From: an uncultured Flavobacteriales bacterium
GTDB taxonomy: Bacteria > Bacteroidota > Bacteroidia > Flavobacteriales_E > Vicingaceae
NCBI GenBank assembly: GCA_913056345.1
Contig: CAJXMH010000012.1
Location: 19,491 to 83,490 of the forward strand
Length of the DNA stretch: 64,000 bases
Reading direction: 5' to 3'
Below, one piece after another: positions 53,042-62,800 of this stretch. Each line of letters begins with the position of its first letter. Position 1 is the stretch's first letter. The notes under the pieces are model-generated. The model saw only the letters and a list, made by a program, of their open reading frames with translations, was not told where the DNA came from and did not search any database. A program made the translations under genes and the position numbers.

Positions 53042-56000
53042 TTAGTGTAAAATGTTTTTTGTCGTTAATACGTCCACGGTTTGCCTGTAAAGTAAGCGAT
53101 TAATGTAGTAACGACCTTTGTTATTCTTCAACACTCCATTATCTTCTAAAACCATTAAGGCCATTCTGCTAGATTCTATATTTTGATGAAAAAGCTGTGC
53201 ATGTTCCTCAGCACTTAAACTATCATGAATCAGTAGGTTGTGCAGAGTAAATAAGTATTGCTCATCAAGATTTTTTAAGAATGAAAATTGCATGTTTTCA
53301 AGCTCTCCGATCACAATGGTATTTTCTTCTACTTTTTGGGTCGATCTAATCCAATAGAGTAGGGCCAGGCTAATGTTATTTCTAGCAAAAGCATTAAGCC
53401 GTTTGAAAAACTGTTCTTGCAGGTAGTTTTGCTTTTCTTGAGTGCTCATACGCTTCAGTTTTCGTTCATCGGCTTTACTTAAAGTGCTTGGTTCAAAACG
53501 AAGGTTGTAACCACTTACTCGATGTCTTTTTAGAACAAGCTCTACGATTTGATTTTCTTCCAATAAGCTTAAATTGATTGTATGCTTAAAGTAGCGTTGT
53601 ATGTTGATAGTATTCTTAAGGTAGCGCCAAGTGTAAGTTGTGAACTCCAAGCACCAAAACACTTTCTTAGAAGTTTGGGACATAAGCTCGAAAAGCAAAT
53701 TAAGTGCTTCAAAACCCTTGATCTTTTTGAGAAAAAAATGTTGAACATCCTCAAGTACGATCACCTCTAATTTGCTGTTTAGCATAATTTCGATCAATTC
53801 TTCTAAACTTCCAACTTTTGGTTTTTTAAGTAGATTGCTGAAGAAGGCCAAAAAATCTTCTTTGGAATGGTGAGCTTCAAAAAACTTATGTCTAACTACT
53901 TTTTTCTCGTCTTTATCGTCTAAAAAGAAGTTGAGTAAACTACTCGCTCCACTTCCTTTCTCACCTATGATACAGCAATTAGAGAATTGTCCATCTTGCC
54001 AATTTTGATAAGCTGCTTTGATCTGCCTTAATTCTTGTCTCCTTCCCTCAAAAAACATCTCTTCGCTAAGGGGTTCAATACGGTAAAGCCTGCGGTAAAC
54101 ATAAGGTAGCTTTTCAAGTGCTATCTCTGATTGGCTTAAAAAGTCGCTTAACTCTGCGCTTAGCTCTTCTTTTTCTTCCCTTAAACCTAATAGCTTTAGA
54201 TATTGAGCTAGATTCTCATTTAGTTGAAAGAGTTTTGCTCTTAAAAAACGAAGGGCGGTTGGAGCTGCAGATCGAATGTTGTTGATGATGTTTTTTCGAT
54301 AAGCCTCTGTGCTTTTTACTGCCTTTGCTTTGGCTAACTTAAGTCTAAGGTTGGTTATGTTTTCATTATCAGTAAGTTCTATTAGAGCAGAATTAAAAGC
54401 ACTCAAATTCTTATTCAAATGTTCTATAATTCTGTCTTCAACTTCTGAAAAGCCATTCTCTACAGATGTCACTTTTTGTCTGCTTCTTTCTAATCCTTCA
54501 AGGGCAATCGTTTTACTATTTTCTGCTTGCTCTTGCACTGAATTAATGGCTGAATCTAGGTTGTAATCAACTATACCGCTTAACTCTTTTATAGTACCTT
54601 GAAGTGACTCAAGTTTAGTGATGACTTCAGATTTTAATTTTTTATTTTGATCAATGAATCGCTGGTAGGCATCTATGAGCACCAGCTCTTTGGGATTAAA
54701 ATGACTGAGGTCACTTTTACTGATTGGAGCATTGTATTCGTTTTGAGCGTAAATGATCCGCTTAGGCTTCATTTTATTTAATTGCTGCTTGATTTTATTT
54801 TCAAGCCGATCTAATAGATAAGGGAGATTCTGGTTGTAAATTTCTTCTACTGTCTGGGGAATGATCTTACTGTCCAGCTCTCTTCGTAATTTATTTTTTT
54901 CAGTTAAAAGGCGCTTCTCAATAGCTTTCGCTCCCGCAGATTCTTCTTCTACTTTTAGAACAATTTGGTCAAATGCTTCTGTGATCCGGTCCATTTGACC
55001 TTTGATGGTCTTGTGGATTCGCATTTTCAAACTATTCTGCAACAAATAATATTGGAGTAATGAACTGTACTTAATGTGGAAAAACTCAATATCAAGCTGA
55101 AAATCATCAAGCTGTGCAAATAGGGTGTTCCTCCAGCCATTGAAAAGCCTTAAGTGTTGATTCTGATATACTTTTTGACCGCTCTGTATTTTGCTAAGGT
55201 TGAAATCTGACCTATTAAGCTCAAACGTATCTACCCGCTCAACAGCAAACTCAAATTGGTTTAAAAGTTCGTTTAAATTTTCATGAATCAATTTTTCCCA
55301 TTGCTCGTATTTGCGATCAAGATTTTCAATATGTTCTTGTATTCTATTTCGCTCTGCAATAGTGTCAATGTGTGCTAGTAGTTCTTTGGCATCATTTCCT
55401 TCCTTTTCAATGAAAAGCCCAATTTCAACATTAATATCTCGATCAATACTCCACTTTAAATTAAGCGCATCGCACTTCAGCTGTTGCATTTCTTTGAAAA
55501 GGGGGAGGTGCTTGTCAATAAACTGATTGAGGAAGAAATGTTGCATAATTCTCCTCAATGGTATTTTCTGCTTCCACCTACTTATGGGTTTTTTCTCTTT
55601 TCGAAAGAGATTAGAAACCTTTTGTGGGAATCGACTTACTAAAAAAGCAGCTTGTTTAAAAGGTTTTACAAATGCAACCCAAGCAGCGTCACTGCTTAAA
55701 GGTTTGTATCGATCTACACTTTGTTCAATTACCACTTCTTGAGGCTGTTTCTCAAGAAAGAGCATGGCAGATTCGTAAAACAACTTAAACTCTTCTTCGA
55801 AATAGATCTCCCTTTTTTCTGGAAACTCATCCTCAAGGATTTGATAAAGGGTAGATTTTAACCAATCTGTTTCGTTAATAAACTTTGGGATCTCAGTTTC
55901 ACTATTTAGCCGTTTAAGCTTTTGGTGGTAGGTTTTATAAACCTTTTCTGTTTTCCTCAGCAAGCTCTGCTGAAGCTCAATATCTTCCTTTAGCTTAGCC

Positions 56001-56062
56001 AAAAATGGTTTGGCAAAAACCTCATTAATTTCATGATGACTTATGCTAGGAAGCGAATTCAT
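53042..56062 (-). CDS. Large coiled-coil protein with degenerate P-loop region, unknown function
   Basis: A 1006-residue protein without signal peptide or membrane helices. The first ~650 residues are dominated by predicted coiled-coil helices. From residue ~668 (EMFFEGRRQELRQI) it looks like an AAA/STAND-type P-loop domain: strand CCIIG, then G700-E-K-G-S-G-A-S-S708. The consensus Walker A lysine is alanine at 706. A Walker B-like VIVLEDVQHFF follows near 769. The last ~150 residues (AEEHAQLFHQNIESSRMAL, then LEDNGVLKNNKGRYYINRL) resemble a winged-helix end. It heads the operon with two MscS channels and CorA and could be a scaffold or regulator of them; this is inference. Confidence 0.75.
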   Translation of the reverse strand: MNSLPSISHHEINEVFAKPFLAKLKEDIELQQSLLRKTEKVYKTYHQKLKRLNSETEIPKFINETDWLKSTLYQILEDEFPEKREIYFEEEFKLFYESAMLFLEKQPQEVVIEQSVDRYKPLSSDAAWVAFVKPFKQAAFLVSRFPQKVSNLFRKEKKPISRWKQKIPLRRIMQHFFLNQFIDKHLPLFKEMQQLKCDALNLKWSIDRDINVEIGLFIEKEGNDAKELLAHIDTIAERNRIQEHIENLDRKYEQWEKLIHENLNELLNQFEFAVERVDTFELNRSDFNLSKIQSGQKVYQNQHLRLFNGWRNTLFAQLDDFQLDIEFFHIKYSSLLQYYLLQNSLKMRIHKTIKGQMDRITEAFDQIVLKVEEESAGAKAIEKRLLTEKNKLRRELDSKIIPQTVEEIYNQNLPYLLDRLENKIKQQLNKMKPKRIIYAQNEYNAPISKSDLSHFNPKELVLIDAYQRFIDQNKKLKSEVITKLESLQGTIKELSGIVDYNLDSAINSVQEQAENSKTIALEGLERSRQKVTSVENGFSEVEDRIIEHLNKNLSAFNSALIELTDNENITNLRLKLAKAKAVKSTEAYRKNIINNIRSAAPTALRFLRAKLFQLNENLAQYLKLLGLREEKEELSAELSDFLSQSEIALEKLPYVYRRLYRIEPLSEEMFFEGRRQELRQIKAAYQNWQDGQFSNCCIIGEKGSGASSLLNFFLDDKDEKKVVRHKFFEAHHSKEDFLAFFSNLLKKPKVGSLEELIEIMLNSKLEVIVLEDVQHFFLKKIKGFEALNLLFELMSQTSKKVFWCLEFTTYTWRYLKNTINIQRYFKHTINLSLLEENQIVELVLKRHRVSGYNLRFEPSTLSKADERKLKRMSTQEKQNYLQEQFFKRLNAFARNNISLALLYWIRSTQKVEENTIVIGELENMQFSFLKNLDEQYLFTLHNLLIHDSLSAEEHAQLFHQNIESSRMALMVLEDNGVLKNNKGRYYINRLLYRQTVDVLTTKNILH

Positions 56063-56131
56063 AGTGCGTTTTTGAACCTTAGAAAGATAAGGATATTTCT
56101 CGATAGCTTTAAGAAGTGGCCGATCAAGTAT

Positions 56132-57493
56132 TTAGAATAGGTCTACACCTGTATAATTGTGGGGACTGATGGCCAAAAGTTCTTCCTTTACTGCATCGCT
56201 AACATCTAGAGTTTGAATAAAAGCTTGAATGCTTGCTTGGTTAATTTCCTCATTTTTACGGGTAAGCTCTTTCAAGGCTTCGTAAGGTTTTGAGAAGCCT
56301 TCTCTTCTTAAAATTGTTTGAATGGCTTCAGCAACCACTGCCCAATTTTGATCCAGGTCGGAAGATATCTTTTCCTTGTTGATCAATAACTTGCTCATTC
56401 CTTTTTGCAAAGATTTAATAGCAAGTAAACTATGGGCAATTGGCATTCCAACATTGCGTAGGACGGTAGAATCGGTTAGGTCTCTCTGAAGGCGACTGAT
56501 GGGCAATTTTGCAGATAGATGTTCAAAAAGGGCATTTGCAATTCCCAAATTCCCCTCAGAATTCTCAAAATCTATTGGATTTACTTTATGAGGCATAGCG
56601 GAAGAGCCTACCTCTCCTTCCTTGATCTTCTGCTTGAAATAATCCATCGATATGTAGGTCCAAAGGTCTTTGTTCAGATCAAGTAAAATGGTATTGATGC
56701 GCTTCATAGCATCAAACAGTCGAGCTAGATTGTCATAGTGTTCGATCTGTGTTGTAGTTTGCGAACGGTATAATCCAAGTGTCTCGTTTACAAACTCATT
56801 GGCAAACTCTACCCAGTCTATATTAGGATAAGCAACATGGTGGGCGTTAAAGTTGCCTGTTGCTCCTCCAAATTTCGCTGAAAAGGGAGTGTCGATCAAG
56901 CTATTGTATTGTTCTTTAAGTCTTTCAGCATAAACCATTACTTCTTTGCCAAGCTTGGTTGGAGAAGCTGCTTGACCATGTGTTCTAGCCAGCATCGGTA
57001 TGTCTTTCCATTCAATGGCAAAGGCGTTTAATTCAGAAATTACCTCGTTTAGCTCTATCAAATAAACATCTTCTATTGCATCTCTAAGGCTCAGAGGTAC
57101 CGCCGTGTTGTTAATATCCTGAGAGGTCAAACCAAAATGGATATACTCCAATTTCTCAGCTAAGTTGCTATTGGATAATTTTTCTTTGATAAAATACTCA
57201 ACCGCTTTAACATCATGGTTGGTTGTTTTTTCTATTTCCTTAACCCTCGCAGCATCTATTTCAGAAAAGTCAACATATAGCTTTCTAAGCTTCATGAAGT
57301 CACTTTCTGTAATCCCTTCAAGTTGGGGTAATGAAAGCTTGCAAAGAGCGATGTAATACTCCACCTCTACGCGAACACGGTATCTGATCAAGGCACTTTC
57401 TGAAAAGTACAAGCTCAAGTTGCTTACTTTATCATGGTATCTGCCATCGATAGGGGAGATGGCATTTAAGGCGTGTAAGTTGTCTAGTTTCAT
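56132..57493 (-). CDS. purB: Adenylosuccinate lyase
   Basis: Cleaves SAICAR and adenylosuccinate in purine synthesis. It has 453 residues; the N-terminus is LNAISPIDGRYHDKV, the middle has ARTHGQAASPTKLGKE and the signature loop GEVGSSAMPHKVNPIDFENS, and the C-terminus has SPHNYTGVD. It overlaps the M3 peptidase gene stop by 4 nt. With purL, the window holds two unlinked steps of the pathway. Confidence 0.96.
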   Translation of the reverse strand: MKLDNLHALNAISPIDGRYHDKVSNLSLYFSESALIRYRVRVEVEYYIALCKLSLPQLEGITESDFMKLRKLYVDFSEIDAARVKEIEKTTNHDVKAVEYFIKEKLSNSNLAEKLEYIHFGLTSQDINNTAVPLSLRDAIEDVYLIELNEVISELNAFAIEWKDIPMLARTHGQAASPTKLGKEVMVYAERLKEQYNSLIDTPFSAKFGGATGNFNAHHVAYPNIDWVEFANEFVNETLGLYRSQTTTQIEHYDNLARLFDAMKRINTILLDLNKDLWTYISMDYFKQKIKEGEVGSSAMPHKVNPIDFENSEGNLGIANALFEHLSAKLPISRLQRDLTDSTVLRNVGMPIAHSLLAIKSLQKGMSKLLINKEKISSDLDQNWAVVAEAIQTILRREGFSKPYEALKELTRKNEEINQASIQAFIQTLDVSDAVKEELLAISPHNYTGVDLF

Positions 57494-59211
57494 AGCTTGG
57501 TATTAAAAGTAAGGTTGATTTCTTCTTGTACAAAATTCATCAGTTCACCGACATAAGCTTCAGAGAAGTTGAATTCTATTCCGGCTGTTTGATAAATTTC
57601 TCCGATAGATTTAGTGTAGCCGACTTGCAAGGCTGCTTTGTATTGAGCGATAGTCTTTTTTGGGTCATTTCTATAGTTCCGCCAAAGTGCAATCGCTCCT
57701 AATTGCGCCATACCGTACTCAATGTAATAAAAAGGAACCTCATAGAGGTGTAATTGCTTTTGCCAAAGATTTTTTCTCTCTTCCTCAAGTCCTGACCAAT
57801 CAACTACATTTGATCCGAAATCATCCATCAAATTGCACCAAAAAGCATAACGTTCTTCATGTGTATGATCAGGATTGGTGTATATCCAATGCTGAAACTT
57901 ATCTATTGTAGCTACCCATGGTAAGGTGCTCAATACATCCAACAGCTGCTCTCTTTTTGCTCGATTCAGCTCATCTTCGTTGTCAAAGAAAACATCCCAT
58001 TGATCCATGCTGATCAACTCCATGCTCATGGAGGCAAGCTCTGCTACTTCTGAAGGAGGACTTTTAAACTCAACTAACTCTAAAGGATGGGCAAGCACTG
58101 AATGTATAGCATGCCCGCCTTCGTGCAACATCGTGGTTACATCTCTCATAGAGCCAACTGCATTCATAAATATGAAGGGCAGTCCTGATTCATACAATGG
58201 ATAGTTGAAACCACCGGGAGCTTTACCTTTCTTTGATTCAAGGTCTAAATGTTTCTTACGTTTCATTTCCCGAATACAATCTCCAAAGAAAGGATCGATT
58301 CGATCGAAGCATTTAATTGTTTTTTCAATTAGTTCATCTGCGGATTCAAAAGGTTCAAGGGGCTGTTTTTCATCTAAATCTACAGCGGTATCCCAAGGTC
58401 TTAGTTGGTCTAATTGAAGTAAGGCCTTTCTTTTTCTGTCAACAGTTTCAGCCAAGGGCACTACAGCTTGCTTTATGGATTTGTGAAAGACTTCGCAGTC
58501 TTCAACTGAATAATCAAAACGCTCGAGAGCTTTGAATTTGTAATCCCGGTAATTAGCGAATCCTGCGTTTTGTGAAACATCTTGTCTTAGCTTAATGAGT
58601 TTGTCAAAAAGCTCGTTCAAGGCGGTTTTGTCTTTCAGTCTTCTTTTCTGTATTAGGCGGTAAGATCTTTCTCTTTTATCTCGATTGGTTGACTTTAAAA
58701 ATTTGGCCGCTTGTTGCAAGGTGTACTCTTTTCCATCAATTTCAACCGACATTTTTGCGGCTAAAGCACCAAACTTTTGAGCATCTTCTTCTAGTTGAGT
58801 AAAAAGTGGAATGTTTGCTTCACGATAGAGTGCTATCTGTGTTTCGCAAGATTTAAGTAAGTTTTGATATTCCGCAGCCTTTAGTTTATGACTATGTGGA
58901 CAGCTGTGAAGTTTTCGGTTTAGTTCATCTTGGTAAGGGGCGAGTTTTGGATTTATTTCTTGTACGAAAAACTGGAATGCCTTTTGGAATTCCATGTTCT
59001 CGGTTTCAATATTCATCCTAATGTATCGCCAAGCAAATTCTTCTTCCAAAACTGCTGCTAACTCACTTCTATCTCTAAGCCATTGTTTAAGGTCTTCTAA
59101 ACTTTTTAATTCACGCTTTACTAGTGCTTTGAAGTAAGGTTCAATTCCTTCCCATTTAATCTCAAGTTCGTTGCTAACAAATGATCGTTCGATCTTAGTT
59201 GTGTTGTTCAT
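57490..59211 (-). CDS. M3 family oligoendopeptidase (PepF-like)
   Basis: A 573-residue zinc peptidase with HExxH at residues 363-367 in MLHEGGHAIHSVL and a downstream glutamate helix (PSEVAELASMSMELI). Helical N-terminal half. It degrades cytoplasmic peptides. It is the middle gene of a DUF5606-M3-purB operon, overlapping both neighbours by 4 nt. Confidence 0.93.
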   Translation of the reverse strand: MNNTTKIERSFVSNELEIKWEGIEPYFKALVKRELKSLEDLKQWLRDRSELAAVLEEEFAWRYIRMNIETENMEFQKAFQFFVQEINPKLAPYQDELNRKLHSCPHSHKLKAAEYQNLLKSCETQIALYREANIPLFTQLEEDAQKFGALAAKMSVEIDGKEYTLQQAAKFLKSTNRDKRERSYRLIQKRRLKDKTALNELFDKLIKLRQDVSQNAGFANYRDYKFKALERFDYSVEDCEVFHKSIKQAVVPLAETVDRKRKALLQLDQLRPWDTAVDLDEKQPLEPFESADELIEKTIKCFDRIDPFFGDCIREMKRKKHLDLESKKGKAPGGFNYPLYESGLPFIFMNAVGSMRDVTTMLHEGGHAIHSVLAHPLELVEFKSPPSEVAELASMSMELISMDQWDVFFDNEDELNRAKREQLLDVLSTLPWVATIDKFQHWIYTNPDHTHEERYAFWCNLMDDFGSNVVDWSGLEEERKNLWQKQLHLYEVPFYYIEYGMAQLGAIALWRNYRNDPKKTIAQYKAALQVGYTKSIGEIYQTAGIEFNFSEAYVGELMNFVQEEINLTFNTKL

Positions 59212-59717
59212 TCTTTATCCTGCTTCGCTTTAGGTTTTTTGGCTGCTTTTTTTCCTTTCGTGCCTTTTACAGTTTTCTCAGAGGATTTTTTTGCTTTTTT
59301 TGGACTGCTTTTCTTTTCTTCTTTTTTGGCTTTCCCTTCTTTCAAAAAACCTCCTTTCAAAAGTAGGTTGTACCACTGAAATACTTTCTTGATATCAGAA
59401 GTGTAGACTTTATCTTCATCAAAGTTGGGGAGTACTTCTCCAAAAGTGTTTTTTAGCAATTTGGCCTCAGTTTTATGAGATAAAGCCTCTTTCCCGCCAT
59501 AGTGTTCAAACATTTTTTTGAAAACTTCTAAAAGTAGCACATCCTCTTCATAAGTATAAATGCTTATATCTTCTAGGGAACTTATTCGTTCTGTTCCCAC
59601 TACTGGGAATTTTTTTCCGTCAATCAGCGATTCGACAATGATTCCGTTTCTGCTTTGGGTTACAATTTTTGCCAAGCCTGGCTTCCCTGAAATAGAGATT
59701 ATACCTGATAAATCCAT
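59208..59717 (-). CDS. DUF5606 family protein with lysine-rich tail
   Basis: A 169-residue protein. The first ~125 residues match the Bacteroidota family DUF5606 (DLSGIISISGKPGLAKIVTQ; SSLEDISIYTYEEDVLL; FQWYNLLLKGGFL). The last ~45 residues are almost entirely Lys, Ala, Ser, Glu and Thr with repeated KKA/KKS steps, like the tails of bacterial histone H1-like proteins. It could bind nucleic acid or the nucleoid, but this is only inferred from the tail. It heads the operon with the M3 peptidase and purB. Confidence 0.85.
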   Translation of the reverse strand: MDLSGIISISGKPGLAKIVTQSRNGIIVESLIDGKKFPVVGTERISSLEDISIYTYEEDVLLLEVFKKMFEHYGGKEALSHKTEAKLLKNTFGEVLPNFDEDKVYTSDIKKVFQWYNLLLKGGFLKEGKAKKEEKKSSPKKAKKSSEKTVKGTKGKKAAKKPKAKQDKE

Positions 59718-59851
59718 ACAAATTAATTTGAATCGTAAAACTAAACATTCTCACTACAAAATCTTTCAAATCAGGAGCAACTATGCCTATATAATTCACG
59801 TCTAATAAAACTTATAATTGTTTACTTTAGTCAATTGCTAAAAAGTGTTTC

Positions 59852-62800
59852 ATGATTAGATTTTTAAGAATAGTTAGCATTCTTGCTATCCTTTTTGTTT
59901 TGACCCCAATACAGTCCTTTGCTACCCACATTATGGGAGGGGAAATTACTTGGCAATGTCTTTCTGACGGTCGTTATGTTTTTCGGTTTTCTGTGTATAG
60001 GGATTGCAGTGGGGCAAATATTCCTCCTCGTGGACCGCTTGTGATCTTTAATTATCCTAATGTTGGACAGTCAACCACGCTTGCCACCCAAGCTCAATAC
60101 AATGCAAATCCGACTGTGGATCGTGATATTTCACCAGAATGTAGACCTGGTGGTGTAACGTTTACTTGTGCCGGAGGTGATGATGAATCTGTATTTGAAT
60201 ATATAAGGGAATCTGACCCTGTTCGTCTCTTAGGAACCCCTCCCGCTCAGGGTTGGATCATTACTTATGATGACGTTGCACGAAATGATAATGAAAATCT
60301 TCAAGGTCAAGAAGGAATGACTTTGAGGGCCAAGATTTTTCCATTCTCGGGCTCTCTTGCAGATACATGTGTTGATAATTCACCAACTTTCAGAGAAGAG
60401 GCAACCTCCCTTTTATGTTTAGGTTCGGCATTTACTTACAACCATAATGCCTCTGATGTTGAGTTGGATTCGCTAGTTTACCGTTGGGCCAGACCACTTG
60501 ACGATGTAAATCCTAATTTTCCTTACAATGAAGGAAGTAATCCCACTTTTATTAATTACGACCCCGGCTACGGCTCGGGATTGCCCGGTCAAAATAGTCC
60601 TTTTCCTGATCAAGGAGAAGATCCGAGAAATGTTGCTGCTCAGCTTGATTCTACAACAGGTGAGATATCTTTAACTTCCTTTACTTCAGGTAAATTTGTT
60701 TCGGTAGTTCAGGTTGATGCATACAAATGCGGTGAGAAGGTAGCCGAGATTTATCGAGAACTGCAATCCAATATTGCAGCTAATTGTGCTCTAAACGAGG
60801 ACCCTGTTTTAAGACCACCCTTTAATAGTTTTACGAGTTATCGGGACACTGTAAGAGCTGGAGACCTTGTAACTTTTAACCTGCAGATCACAGATTTTCC
60901 TGGACCAAATAACCCCAATAGCGACTCGGTTTTTGTAACGGCAACTGGCTTTCAATTTGGGACAAATTTCACTAGTGCCAATTCAGGCTGTGCTAATCCC
61001 CCATGTGCTACTTTAACACGGCCTCTGCCTGATAGTGGACTTTTTGCTGCACCAAACAACACCTTTAGGTGGCAAACAGACTGTAATCATGTCGCCTTCA
61101 CCGATGGTTGTGTTTCTTTAGAAAATACCTACAACTTTGTGATTCGTGCAACTGACGATGCTTGTCCAATTCCCGGGCAAACCATAGCCACCATATCGAT
61201 CACCGTTTTGGCCGATTCTGTGATTCAGTCTCCGCTCATTAATTGTGTTGATGTATTGCCGAATGGAGATGTAGATCTAGATTGGAATACAACTCCTGAC
61301 CCCAATAATTCCTTTACGGCATGGATGATTTATTCTGCTACTAATCAGAATGGGCCATATACCATCATTGATAGTGTGAAAACCTACAATCAAACTACCT
61401 ATACCCACAGCGGGGCAGGTGCAGATAATCAAAGAAGATGGTATTACATAAGGAGTCGTTCAGGTTGTAAAGGGATTGTACAAAATGTTGCAAGAGATAC
61501 CGTCTCAACCCTTTTTGTGCAACCAACCTTGGATCAAACATGTGTTGGCATTTCTTGGAACTCTTTATCCGATCCAAATAATCCGGCTGGTTCAGCTACG
61601 ACTTATCGAATTTTTAGAGAATATCCGATAGGCACAGGAATGAATTTTTTGCAAAATGCTGCTGTAGAGTCTTTTTGTGATAATTTCTCTGCTTGCGAAG
61701 ATTCTGTTGCTTATCGAATAGAGCTAATTAATACGGTCGAAGCATGCACCTCAAGATCCAATGTTATTGGCTTTAGGTTTGATCGCCAACCACAAACTAA
61801 TTTTACTTTCCCGAGTACTACTTGTACAGGCCCTGTGAATTTTACAAACCTGACTACAGCCATTGGAGGAAATATTACCTACACTTGGGACTTCGGTGAC
61901 GGCTCTCCTACTTCCAACCAAATAAATCCTTCCCATACTTTTACCGGCACCGGACCCTTTACTGTAAGCTTAACAGCAAGCACTGGACCCGGCTGTGATT
62001 CTACTTTTACGCAAGTTGTAAACCTTGGTCCTGATGTAGACGCCGGAGCGGATGTTTCCATTTGTCCTGGAGGAAATGTTACCCTCGGAGGGTTTCCTAC
62101 CACGAGCGCAAGTAATCCAACTTACAGTTGGTCACCCGCTGCGGGATTGAGCAGTACAACAGTCTCTAATCCAACCGCTACACCAAACTCGACCACTACT
62201 TATACCTTAGTAGTTACCGACCAAAATAGCTGTACAAGCACCGACCAAGTTGTAGTTACCGTAAATCCTCTTCCATTTGCAGATGCAGGTAGCAATCAAG
62301 ATATATGTGAAGGAGAAATCGCTACTTTAGGTGGTTCTCCAACTGGGCCAACTGGGGCAACTTATCAATGGGACAACGCCGGAACTTTAAATGATGCAAC
62401 AAGCCCTAATCCTACTGCTAATCCAACCGTCACTACGATTTATAATGTTACTGTGACTTCAGGGGTTAATTGTTCTGCTACAGACCAAGTTACCATAACC
62501 GTTGATCCGTTACCGATAGCAAACGCGGGCACTGATCAAAATATCTGTCCCGGAAGCTCAGTAACACTAGGTACAGCAACTTTACCAGGACTTACTTATA
62601 ATTGGAACAATAGTGCAAGTTTAACCAATGGAACAATTGCCCAGCCAACCGCCACTCCAACAGTAACCACAACATATACCTTAACTGTAACTGATGGGAA
62701 CGGCTGTACTGCAACCGATCAGATCACCATTACGGTAGATCCTTTACCTGTAGTAGATGCAGGAGCAGATCAGGCTATTTGTATAGGTGGAAGTGCCACT

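Noticed and set aside
61395..62103. Open minus-strand frames inside the PKD gene
   Set aside because: They are opposite-strand shadows of a clearly coding, repeat-rich plus-strand gene, with no start context or family resemblance.
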